From Phoronis australis (Eukaryota; Phoronida; Phoronidae), in contig NMRA01000124.1 of assembly GCA_002633005.1 (NCBI GenBank), forward strand, positions 639,814-703,813: a DNA stretch of 64,000 bases. Direction: 5' to 3'. Of this stretch, positions 12,904 to 24,000 are shown in pieces. The notes beneath the pieces were generated by a model. That model made no database searches. It saw nothing but the letters and a program-made list of their open reading frames with translations, and had not been told where the DNA came from. Positions within the stretch are counted from its first letter, which is position 1, and each line of letters begins with the position of its first letter. Made by a program: the position numbers and the translations under genes.

Positions 12904-15900
12904 CGTAGTTTCCATGGCACCCAGCAAGTAGGCTAGAATTCCGAAGTCTTCATTTTGTTAAGTGAAATGTCATTAAAAGAACGAGTTTGTATTTTAAAGG
13001 TCGTCCTTGAGAACAACAGTTATTTACAGACAGGTCACGTGTTTACTGAGAGCGTGGGTACATTGCTCGTGGCTGCAATGACAGGTTAACAACCTGCGCT
13101 AACTGACGTCATAGCAAAGAATATCATCACAGGGAGACACTGTCTGAGGGCTTACCCATTTAGTTCACGGCTTGGTGCACTAGTAGCCTCAGTCTTTCCT
13201 GTCGCCAGCTATACTTGCTATGGACTGGGTTATTTGACACTAGTTTCTTGTATTACTGAATGGTGTGTGAATGGTTTTTGTTGAAAACCTCTTTGGTTCT
13301 TAGTACGCGTATTTTATCCAAACAATTTACGGTTGAATCTGAGTGTTCCACTCCGGTGCGCCCTACATTATTGATTCTAAAATAAGGCATACAGATTTAC
13401 ATTTTTCGTTGAATTTGCAATAATCTTGCGCTACGATGTATTTAATTAGGATTTTCGTTGTCCAACGACGTGTGGTTATCGAAGTTTTCTTTGCTTAAGG
13501 CATCAAAATAATGAGAGCGACTACGAAAATAGCCTCAGCACTAAGTGTTACTCGTATCTCGCAGCCGTGTGTTTTCTTTCAAGTGACAAGAAGATCTTAC
13601 GTCTGCGCGTATCCCATTTAATGAACAGATGAACGAGAAAAGTGTTCATTGCCCGGTTGCATGAAACAGTCCAAATAGAGACTCAACTAAGTTCCCTATT
13701 TTGCTTATTTGTGCCACACTTTTCCTACCATGTGAACTTTTTATAAGCTCCTCTTCTACTAATGACATGTTCCAACACTATAAGTAAAACCAGCTGTGAG
13801 TTCAAAACAAATAAAAACGGACTTTATCCTCAAATTAGGGTCGTTGCATGGAAAGATTCCTATTTATTTTTCATAATATTGAGAATTCAACGTGGAGTTC
13901 ACTCTCAATTTCTATCAAAACCAAAAATTAATGTAATGAGATTCAAACATAACAAATAAGGACAATCGATGTTTTCAGAAATACTTAGTCGATTTAGGGA
14001 ACTTAGGGGAGTCCTTATTTGAGACTGTTTCATGCAACCTGGCACGGAGTCTGCATCTGCAGAATACTAAGGAATGCATGGACCTTATTGGTGTTGCATG
14101 AGTGGACATATCACGTGCCGCTCAGATTCGCGGGTTGTTCACCGCCCGACTCTCTACGAAAGAACACACCGGACGAGTCTGAAAGTCTACAAGGGATCCA
14201 TATTTAGGTATCTCATAATAATTAATTTACGAGGGGGTTGAAAATGCGTTTTTTTTTTTAATATCAGTTTAAGTTCCAAACGCCATCTAGGGCTTATAAC
14301 TCATATGTTACATAAGGCGTATGTTACGGGGGCAAGCCTTTCACGAAAGTTATCGGCAAAGGAAATGGATCCCTCTTTGACTGCTTTACCTCTGTAAAAC
14401 AGCTAGTGCCGATATTTCATAGGTGTAGAAAGGATTGCTTTAGCGAGAGTTGGGGGTAGTGCATCAAATGTGAGTGCAACCCCCTGCCCCCGGTGGAATC
14501 CAGTTTCGCCCCCACCACCATCCGCCCCGAGTACGCCACCAACTGTTCTTACCCAATCAACACCCGTTTTACTCTACGTGCACCCCGGACCCGTCGACAT
14601 AAGTTTTACCCTCATAACGGATTTACTCCTTCTCCCCCTTTGGTCGCACTGGTCGCAGGGCCGTAGGAGTATTATTGGGCAGGGAGGGCACAATCAATTG
14701 CCCTATTGTCACCACTTCCTCCCCTTCCCTTGTCGTCGCCAATTTCACCTNCCCTGTCATAGGCGTGATGGCTTAGCTTTGTGGGGGAAAAGCCCCTGGA
14801 GGCAGCATCCAGAAGGGTACCCATGCCTCAACAAAATTTCGTGATAAGGGAAACTTTTTGACCAGAGCACGTTACGCGTTCGCGATTCGGTTACGATTTT
14901 CATCTTTAGATAAATATTTTATGAATATCATGTTATTTAGGGTATTGTGCCAAAGAAAATGGATTGCCAAAAATATATTTTAACGATTATAAAATTAACT
15001 TATCGGGGGCTGCGAAATCACGTGACCGAAATGAAGAGACAGCATCACCTCGGAACGAATAGACGGAACATCGTGTCGGGAACTTTGCTTATAGTTTTGT
15101 ATATTTCTGTGTGAAAATTGAGGCCTAAGATTACATTTTACTCGATTAGGGCTCAGTTTGCGGAAAGTTCACTTTTAGGGCCATGCATTAAAGAGATCCA
15201 CCTTGAAGGGATTGGTTGCGGGTTACCTGAGGGATGTTTGAAAATTCCTTGTTGAAACTGGGTTCCTAAGTTTCTAGTGGCGGCCCCTGGAGGCGGAAAA
15301 TAATATCAAACTGATCAAATTTCACCATCCTACGTCAAAAATCACGGATACACCAATTTCTTAAAAGTTATTTCAGGCAGGTAAAAACAACCTCGTGCAC
15401 TTTGCTGTTCGGGGCTGGATAATGCAGATTTTCTCGAATTTCACTCTACATTAAAGTTCACTGACGCTGGATCATTTTTTTTACAAAATTAACATATAAT
15501 GCCGGGTTAAAAAATCGTTTGCGAATCAATCGATTTCCTACATAAATATGTTAATCAGAACCCGTGTAGGCCATCAGAAGAAAATAAATATGGCAATTGT
15601 TTTACTCGAGTTTGTAGCCCGTAGCTAGGGGTCATCATACGCATTAATCATAATTTACTCGACCATGAGGATAGTAATGCCTTATCTTGAGTTCGCACAA
15701 AAGTAGAGGAGAAAATACCAAAAGTAATTTCGCCGAGAGCAGGTCATGTAAATGTTTGTTTATATTAAAAAACAGCAGAGAAGTGATTGATTATTCCATC
15801 ATTAGGTCACTTTCCTTAACATAAAAAGTTGTACGATTTCACAAAAAGCAGGAACAAGAAAGTGGTCCCTTAAGTAAAAAGGGTGTAACTAGAATAAGGG

Positions 15901-16640
15901 TAGCCATGGATTCCACATGGATTTCGCTAACTCCTCCAAGAGCTAGGATTTATATTAAGTGATTTACAGTTTCAAAAATGGAGAAAATAGAGCGACAGAC
16001 GACTCCATTATCACATGCTAAAGTATCTAGAGAAATACAATTTTACGATTACCGCAAACACTTTGTTTGTTCAATTCAAAGCTGCTTCTCGCTCTGTTTA
16101 GCGGGGTAAACATCAAAAACTGAATTAGGCCCTTACTCTCATAAATTAATCTCATAATATTCCTTGCCATGACAGAATTCTATTCCAGATAGAAGTAAGA
16201 ATATCGAAACCACCAGCGACTCAAAAAACGCTTCAGAGTTTATTCATGGGGTCGGATAATCTGAAAATATTGAATTCGAAAATGGCGCGCGTGTGGATTG
16301 CCTATGACTTGAATTGGTAACAGAATCCTGTCGTAGAATATCACGAGACAGATTTTACGAGCGAGTAAGAGGACAAATCCGAGTTTCGATTTTCAGACGT
16401 ACTGTAGCTAAACTGGGTAAAATTTGAACCAATTAGTCTCTGGAAAATCTGTTTATAATTTTTTTCGGGTATTTTTAAGTATGCATGAATAAGAACGCGT
16501 TTTCATGTGAGTGTAGACGCATAAAACTGGGGCTCTCTAACCAAACTGCCCTGGCCACGGTCCCCAAAGAGTAAATCCAGCACAAATGTTCACTAAACTT
16601 TTCTCTTTTCAACACGTTTCGCTATTCAATTCTTTCATCT
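12904..16640. other. Intergenic, no gene recognised; one 'n' at 14751
   Basis: No supportable exon. The 14470-14844 open frame is a shadow of a C-rich tract and contains the undetermined base at 14751. A poly-T run lies near 14250. Confidence 0.45.
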
Positions 16641-17170
16641 ACTGCCCCTGCCCCCACTTATTTCGTTAGCCAACAATACATAGCGCATTGTCAACAATTT
16701 ACAAAACAATTAAATGTAACTTTGTAGTAGAAAAATACGTAACATGTTTAGAAAATCGACTTCATAGAATAGCTCTTGCAAGGTTTAGATGCTCCGCACA
16801 TTCATTGATGATTATCCAGGGAAGGTTCAGTGGATTTGACAGAGAAGACAGGTTATGTCCCTGCTGTGACAGTGGGAAAGTGGTAAAACGGAATTCCACT
16901 TTCTTCTCGAATGCAATTTATATTCGGATTTACGAGTGCGGTTTTTACCAAGGTACGATAAGGAGGAAGATATAGTATTCAGAAATTTTATACAGACTCG
17001 AGTCATGACTTAAATGTTCTGAGAAAAGTTGCTTGATATTTAATTAATGCGGAGAAACGCCGAAATGAGTTCCTTGATATGAATTAAATTAGACTTGAAA
17101 AATTATTGTACTCTCTTTGTGTTATATATTGTAATGTGGGCCAGAGGCCTGTTACATGAAATAAACCTAT
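16640..17170 (+). pseudogene. LINE C-terminal and 3' end relic
   Basis: A plus-strand frame from about 16750 reads 'IALARFRCSAHSLMIIQGRF' and then D-R-E-D-R-L-C-P-C-C-D-S-G. This is the Cys-containing tail found after the reverse transcriptase in many animal non-LTR elements (pattern: L-x-x-F-R-x-S-x-H-x-L-x-I-E-x-G-R ... R-x-C-x-x-C). The expected E-x-x-x-H-F-x-x-x-C that follows is spoiled ('KRNSTFFSNA'), and stops come after codon 95. The sequence ends at about 17130-17167 with taatgtgggcc, GTTACATG and AAATAAA, shared with 7660-7701. It is a non-functional, 5'-truncated copy. Confidence 0.7.
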
Positions 17171-17791
17171 CACCATGTCTTACCTAGATCCGGTCAGGCC
17201 CACATGTAGCCAGATGCGGCATTTACAGAAAAAGCATTGTATTTTCTTGTGGTATAGATAACAAACCCAAACCGAGCGAACATTTCTCAACCCCTGCAAC
17301 CCCCCCCCCCCCCAAACCCCTCGGCCCCTCCCCGCTTCCTTTGCTTATGTGTACTTATTCGTGTGTCGATACCGTTGGAAACTGTTGTAGCACCTAATTT
17401 GGAAAATTTGGCCCTCAGGGTTTGAGCTTTCAGTGGAATTCTTTCTACATGAAACCTGGACGACAACGGATAGAAAAGTTATTAGGGCCTACAAAAGTCT
17501 AGTTTCAAATCTCATCTCACTCAGAAAAATATTCAGGCACCGGTGCCGTACAGCAGTCGACCTCTAGGGAAAGGGGTCTATATCTTTAGTGTTCAGCGCA
17601 AGTTACGGAATCAACATGTTGCCACATCAGCTGGTTGTCAGCCGCGGGATTTCGTGCGAATATGCAGCGCTGGCTGTTCACCGTAAAAGTCAACAATAGA
17701 TACTCCCTTATTGATAACGCCAACTGTCGACTCTATGATTAACCCATCATTTATCACGAGTCGATAATTTACACATGGTAACGTGTCCAAC
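17171..17791 (+). promoter_or_regulatory. Upstream region of the p24/TMED gene
   Basis: This is the 0.6 kb before the TMED start codon. It holds a 14-base C run at 17300-17313 and is richer in CpG from about 17580 onward. The 5' UTR and promoter must lie here or nearby, but I see no certain TATA box or transcription start. An ATG at 17775 is out of frame with the main start and is read only if the transcript begins upstream of it. Confidence 0.35.
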
Positions 17792-18007
17792 ATGGCGGCG
17801 CCCGTAATACTCGTATGCGCTGTTGTGACGGCGCTTCTGACGCTGTCAAGTTTACCGGGGAACGTTTTAGGAGAAGACAAGGATGATTTCGACTTCGACG
17901 ACTTACCTGGGACTACCCACGAATTCAAAGTAGAAGTTGCCGCTGGCGAAACGGAATGCTTCTATCAAAGAGTGAAGAATGGCTCTCAAATATACATATC
18001 GTTTGAG
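17792..18007 (+). CDS. TMED exon 1 (residues 1-72)
   Basis: Begins at ATG in a good context (aacATGg) and ends at gag|gtgagt in phase 0. It encodes the hydrophobic signal peptide, an acidic D/E-rich stretch (residues 28-38) and the start of the GOLD domain with the conserved G-E-T-E-C-F-Y-Q. The frame stays open past the donor to 18175, but that extension is intronic and has no p24 similarity. Confidence 0.9.
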
Positions 18008-21000
18008 GTGAGTTGGGGCCCACTACCACCAAGAGCTGCCTGTCCACCGACACCAGCGGGGAACATGGTGGGTGACCAACTGCGTTGCAAGGCATTCGCT
18101 GTGATAATTACGTGGAGGCCTTTACATAATTTACAAGGTGTAGCGATAAGACGAGATTTGAAACCATATGCTTAGTTGTTAGTGCGGACCGAGGTCGGCA
18201 TTTTCCCAGTCTTCGCTGCTCTGATTATTCGTGTCAGTTCATTTGAATCACTTCAGTGCCTAGGTCACCGTATGAACGGCTGCAGATCTAACATAATGTG
18301 TTGATAACAAGAAAAAAACACTCGGTTGTCATTGATTATTTGCAGCAAACTCTTTTCTATAACCCCGTTATAATCTTGGCGTACTGCTCAGACTACTAAG
18401 GTGCTAACTGTGGGTGATTTTCCCAGCGTCGATCTTTTCATGATCGTAGCTATATTGCCGTGCATGCAGTTGACTAGGGAGTTCATAAATTAGAAACGCA
18501 TCCATAGTTCATTAGTGCGATGAAGTTAGCATGACGTACAAGACATAACAACGCGGCCTAAACTCATTCACGTCAACAAACTGCTAATTGACCATGTCCC
18601 GTTTTATTATAATTAGGACGTTGGCATTTATCTCGTGCTAATTAGTCGGTTTATTCTACAAAGAACTTCGAGTAAAATGGACACGCACAAATGTCCGTCA
18701 AGTTTCTCAATATTGTTTCTGAGAGCTGCTAAAAGATGGCACTGTAGGACGCACACTCGGTCTTTTCGATAAGTTTATTCAGTTGGCGTCTAATGATTGA
18801 AGTAAAATTTCGGTAACTGACACAGGTAAACACACGGATTATTTCCTTCTAAAGGGCTGTTTAAGTCGAAAATCTTAAACCAAGTTAATAAGCTACTCGA
18901 CACTTGTATCACAAGCATTCGCATAGCAACAGAATACTAATTTTGCTGACTTCCAATGCAGTAGTTGAAAGAGCTGTTCAAAACTTCCTAACTCACTCGT
19001 GTCCAGTTCATTGGCAAACACTCTTTTATTACTACTTTACGGTTAACCCCTAAGCTATCGCCATGTTTAGAAAATTAGGAGCGCGGTGTGACAGGGTCAT
19101 GCGCGCACCCAGGGGAGTCGGGGGGCTCGAACGAGCCCCCCTGTTTGGCTAAGTGGGTAAAAAAGTCCGCCTCAGAGAAACAAAAAGTCCGATTAAACGG
19201 GACAAAAATTCACTAAAAAAGGCGTAGACGCACAGTTCACAGGCCTGAAGGTGGTACCCCGTTTTTTTTTTTAGTCCTTCCGCTTTTTTGTTAGCAAAAG
19301 GTCCACTTTGTCAGTTTTAAGCCCCCCTTCCCCATATTAAAGGCTGGGTGCGCGCACGAGAGTTTATTGCTTTTTTCTTAGTTTTCATTTTTACACAGTA
19401 GGTTAAATGGAAAGGAAATGCGTTCCAAGAGAAACCACGGGGTATATGTAACTTAATGGTTTGTGATGTAGAAATTAATGGATAATTGGCCTATTTCGTC
19501 GAATTATTTTTCGTTGCTAAGCAACTTGATGTATTGTTGAATGACATTTTTCACTGCTGTATGGATACGTATACAAAAATATAATAAGGGAGCAGTTCCT
19601 TGACTGAGACCAATTTTGTTTAAAAGGATGCAATTTTGGTTCAGAACTAACTTTAGTGCGCCACACAAGAATTCGAATAAGGTGATTCTAGTGGGGATCA
19701 GGTTACGTAATAATTGACCGAAAGTCCTTATACATTAGTGTTTACATCTATCTGAGCTCTAGTATACAAAAATATTCAGGAATTGATTGACGTTCTTTAC
19801 ATCCCAAAATGGAAAATAACACTGTCCTAGAAATTTATAACAAGAGCGTCATGTTTCAGAAAACGAGTGGCAGTGTTTTCAACTATCTGAGCTCTAGTTT
19901 AAAAAGTATTCAGAAATTGAACGACGTCCTTTGCAACAAGATGTCGAAGATATTCAAATCAGAAACTTTGTTGGCTTTCTTAACGTTCATAAGACGATAC
20001 ATAAAAGATAATGTAAACGTGAGGTGCATGAAATTTGAAACACATCATTCTATAGAGAACAACAATATAACGTCATCTCGCGTCGGCAAATTAATACTTG
20101 AGCTCTCTTCGATTTAAAATTCTTAACTTCGTCTGTTAGCAAACAACGAACAAAATCTCCATGATTTGTCTTTCGTCATTGTCAATAGATGGCGCAAAAA
20201 TCAGCTGCAGCTCAATCGTGTTCCTGTGTTCCTGGCTTTTTCAAAAACTACGTTAGGTTCCGGCGAATGAAAACGAAACTGAAAACTAAGCCATTTCAGA
20301 CATATTTTGACTAAACAATGTCCACAGTAGACGTATCGGTGGAAATGTAATCCAATAAGTTATTCTAGTCTTAGAAGCGTTGAAGTTGATTAATTTGATG
20401 ACCGACCTCACTGCTATATGGGAGTGTTCGTCCTGGCGGTCTGGTGACTTCAAAATAGATCTTGAATAACACTTCTAGGATATGGGCATTAAAACCGTGC
20501 CTTCAAAAATACAGCTTACTTCCATTTGCATACATTTTTAAAGAGACACGTCGGAGGCCGAAGCTGTCAGTTGAACCGCCAACTTAATGTCGCAGATGTT
20601 GACCTACTGCACTATACGTTTGGACGTCGTGTGAAATTATGAATATTAAATTGTCTATCTTACAACCTTCATATCAAGAATAACAAGGTTTGGCAAGGTA
20701 GCCCCAAGAAAGTGATGGACGCTGCCGCCAAACAATTTCGCTATTACACGTTGGTAGTGAAACTTCTAACTAAAAACATGTTGTTATGCATGTTCTGTTG
20801 AGTGATTTGGGATTATTTTGATATCACGTTTTTGCCAACGCCTCGACACTCGACTCAGAAAGGGAAATTGGTGCTGAAGATTATTGTGTGGACCGGAAGG
20901 ATACTTCCTTGGTTTAAGAAACGAAAACTGAAAATTTATTTACATTTCATACATTTTGCTCGAAATGTCATTGCACCCTATTCGTTGTAGGCTTTTACAT

Positions 21001-24000
21001 GAACCGTGACTGAACCGTCAGTTCTGATAGTTTTGGGTGCGGTGAAACCTTTTTTGAGTAATGATATTTTGCCTGAACGATGAGCCCATTTCACTGACAG
21101 CACCATGGATTACCGTACAAAGATTGATATCATTAAATCCTTCCAATGACCAAATATCCTAACGTACATAGTTGAACTTTGAATTTCATCCAGAGTTTTC
21201 AAACTTACTTGAAGGATTGCTACAAATTCCACCCCCAACTGTTTTCGATCTCAGTGACACCCATTGTTGTAAATAGGCACTACATGTCATTGCACACTTT
21301 CTTCTAATCAGGGAATATCTTTTAATTCGTGGAAAATTATGATTGGCATTATCTACTGAATGGATTTTTTTTACCCTTTGGCGCCTCCTTCTATAAAAAA
21401 TGTAACCACTCGTACCAACCTCCTTTTGAAGGCGGTATTTTCTGTTATATTAGCTGGAGTGGGAGGACTTTGTTCTAGAACCCTGCTATGTTATTTGATA
21501 ACAACCTAGTTTGATAACAATCTAGTCAACGTGAGATAATTAGACAAACTTCATAGTTTTACAAATAAGTTTTATCAGGTGTAGTTAGTCTTCCGTACTG
21601 CATTAGTTTCTCATCAAGCAGTTAACAGGCTTATTTACACTCACTTAGTTCAAAAATGTACATAAGACCATAATGTGAAGACAGTTGGGAAAATTGTTTG
21701 AACTTGGTACCTTCTCGTGAGATTGTTGGAAAAAAATACATGATTTCGTCGGTTAATTTCACTTTTCGCATTCAAACTCGATGGTTCCATGGGATAGCTC
21801 ATTCCGTATTAACAGACGTACAGTTAAATTTGGCATCTCTGACTCTGATTTTTGTGGCTTTTGCTTATCGGCATTCGAAGATTAGATGCATTTTTGAAAA
21901 TTATAATTTCTCATCTTTCTTGGTCTTAGTGGATTCGTCGTATATGGTTTAAGTCTTGCCGGTTTGCATTGATGTGAAGAAAATCTTTCGTTGAAGGGCA
22001 AATTCTACTGAGTCTTAAAACATATACTTTGGTATGCGTTTGAACTGAATGATCACCTTCTATTTTGAGCCGACTTGACGTCACTTGCTGATCAATACTG
22101 AAACGATGGACATGCTGTACTCAGTGTTCACTGCTCAGACGGTCAATATTCTGACACTCAAGCGTATTAGTGGGTGTGTTCTTTTCAACCAATCATTGCT
22201 CGCGTAAGAGACACATCCCACTAATGTGTCTGAACCTGAACAAGTGCCGGAAGTGATGCAAGATGTGTTTGCGGCTTTTGAAATACCACCGATTAAATTA
22301 CGGCCCTGCCTCTTTTGAGACTCATCTGATTTTCCGCTTACGAACTATCAATTAGGTCGACGTGCTCGCAACACGCATCATTTACTCCCGAATTCCTGGA
22401 AGACAATATGCCACCAACTGTTGTAACCAATAGGATATTATTAAAGTTGGTGCCAGTCAATGGAATGGTGAATTCACTTTTCCACCACAAACCAGTTATT
22501 TAGATCACTTTGACTGATTTTTGCTTAACGGAGGTTTTCCATTCGTAGGAAGGTACCCATGATGTTGACTGCAAGTTAGTGAAAAGGAGATGTTCCTTAG
22601 ATTCTATCTATGAACTCTTCATTCCGGATCGGGGGTATTTCTGCCACAGAGGAGGCGTACGCGACGTGCCGCGTACGAAGCGTGATTTCTCACCACCAAT
22701 TTCCCGGAGTGCCTTTTCTAACGAAATTTCCCGTGGAAAGGTGTATTTTCGACAAATGTACTGCATAAGTCTTTACTTTGGGATTTGAAACTCAATAAAA
22801 GGTTCTGAACCCTTTTCCAACTACACGTCAGTGTGCTATTTCTGGAACAAAACATTTCGAAAGTGTGACTTTTTCCTGGAAGTTTCCTACAAATGGGTGG
22901 GTATTCTAATTTTGCGACTGAACCCACGCCTAATAAACCCCGACACCGCCCCCCCCCCCCCNACAGCAGCGTAGTTTAATGCACACAAATTACACGTCGT
23001 GCAAACCAGTCGGTCATCCCGTTTACCATCAACAATCCCAGTAGCCTTTGCGCACCCTAATTTCCGGACATGCGCAATCGTTAAATCGATTCGGTTGCAA
23101 CTCCGCTATTCAATATTTAGTACCAGCCTTCACTGACTAGGTCACTTCCGTACTCGGTTCAGTCAATGACATTTACCGGGTATGATGAACGCCGTTATCA
23201 TAAATGATGATTAAGTGACGTTTAATAGCATTGTGTCTGGCTGAAACGTCCAACTGTGAGATATCAAGCCTTTTTTATTTGTACTTAACAAAGTTAAAAC
23301 ATTAGCTTTGTCGTTTCGAAGTCAGAGTTGCGTTGCTCAAGAAAGTCCTTAGTACACATTTCCCCTTGTTTACAATAGCTTCTTAAAATACAGTCGAAAC
23401 TAGTCTTCTTAGGCTACACCTAACGTACACTGATCGGTCTCAAATTTTCGTTAACACTAGGCATGGATTTGGGGCCTTTTAAATTTTTTTATTGTATTTT
23501 TGTTACAAAATCATGAATTCGGGGAACAGCTATCTGATTATACGTGGAAAAGTTTGCCCGGCAGCAGTTTTGTGCTTTCTTGTCAACGGCGACTGCTTCC
23601 TTTTGCGCAGGTTCTCCGTGGTGCTGACAGGAATGTTGACGTCATCTTTAAGGACCCGAAGGGATCAACCATTGCCAGTGAACTGTGGAACAAAGAAGGA
23701 AACATTGAACACACAGACATTGAAGAGGAAGGTACATGACTTCGTTCCTTTAGGCGAGATCAATGATTTTAGATATTTTTGCGAGATCACACAAGTATTT
23801 CATATGGTCATTCATCACCAGCGGCGTCCCGTTTTCTTCTCTGGATATTTTACTGGATACTCAAGTGAGTTGGGCAAAAAAGATGGAAATTTACAAGTCG
23901 AGCATCGTCAAGGCTCAGGGTCTAATCTGTGTACAAACTTTAAACATAACTCGTAAATTCTCTATTATTGCACGGTATAGTTGGAGTAAGCTTACAAATT

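Larger units (their letters stand above)
18008..23610 (+). other. TMED intron 1 (5.6 kb)
   Basis: The intron contains a 12-bp terminal-inverted-repeat element (19101-19355), a small direct duplication (19745-19935), an inverted repeat around 22166-22215 ('attagtggg' with 'cccactaat') and a 13-base C run ending in the undetermined base at 22962. No further exon is evident. Splicing joins gag|gtgagt to ttgcgcag|gttctc. Confidence 0.75.

Noticed and set aside
14470-14844. 124-codon proline-rich frame
   Set aside because: C-rich low-complexity sequence containing an undetermined base; no splice sites or domain.
18008-18175. Read-through of TMED exon 1 to a longer protein
   Set aside because: A consensus donor (gaggtgagt) and the matching in-phase exon 2 show that this part is intron.
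22160-22215. Inverted repeat 'attagtggg' / 'cccactaat' as a regulatory stem
   Set aside because: The arms are short and imperfect; a related 'gattggttgaaaaga' block near 57232 hints at a dispersed repeat, but the evidence is too thin to call.
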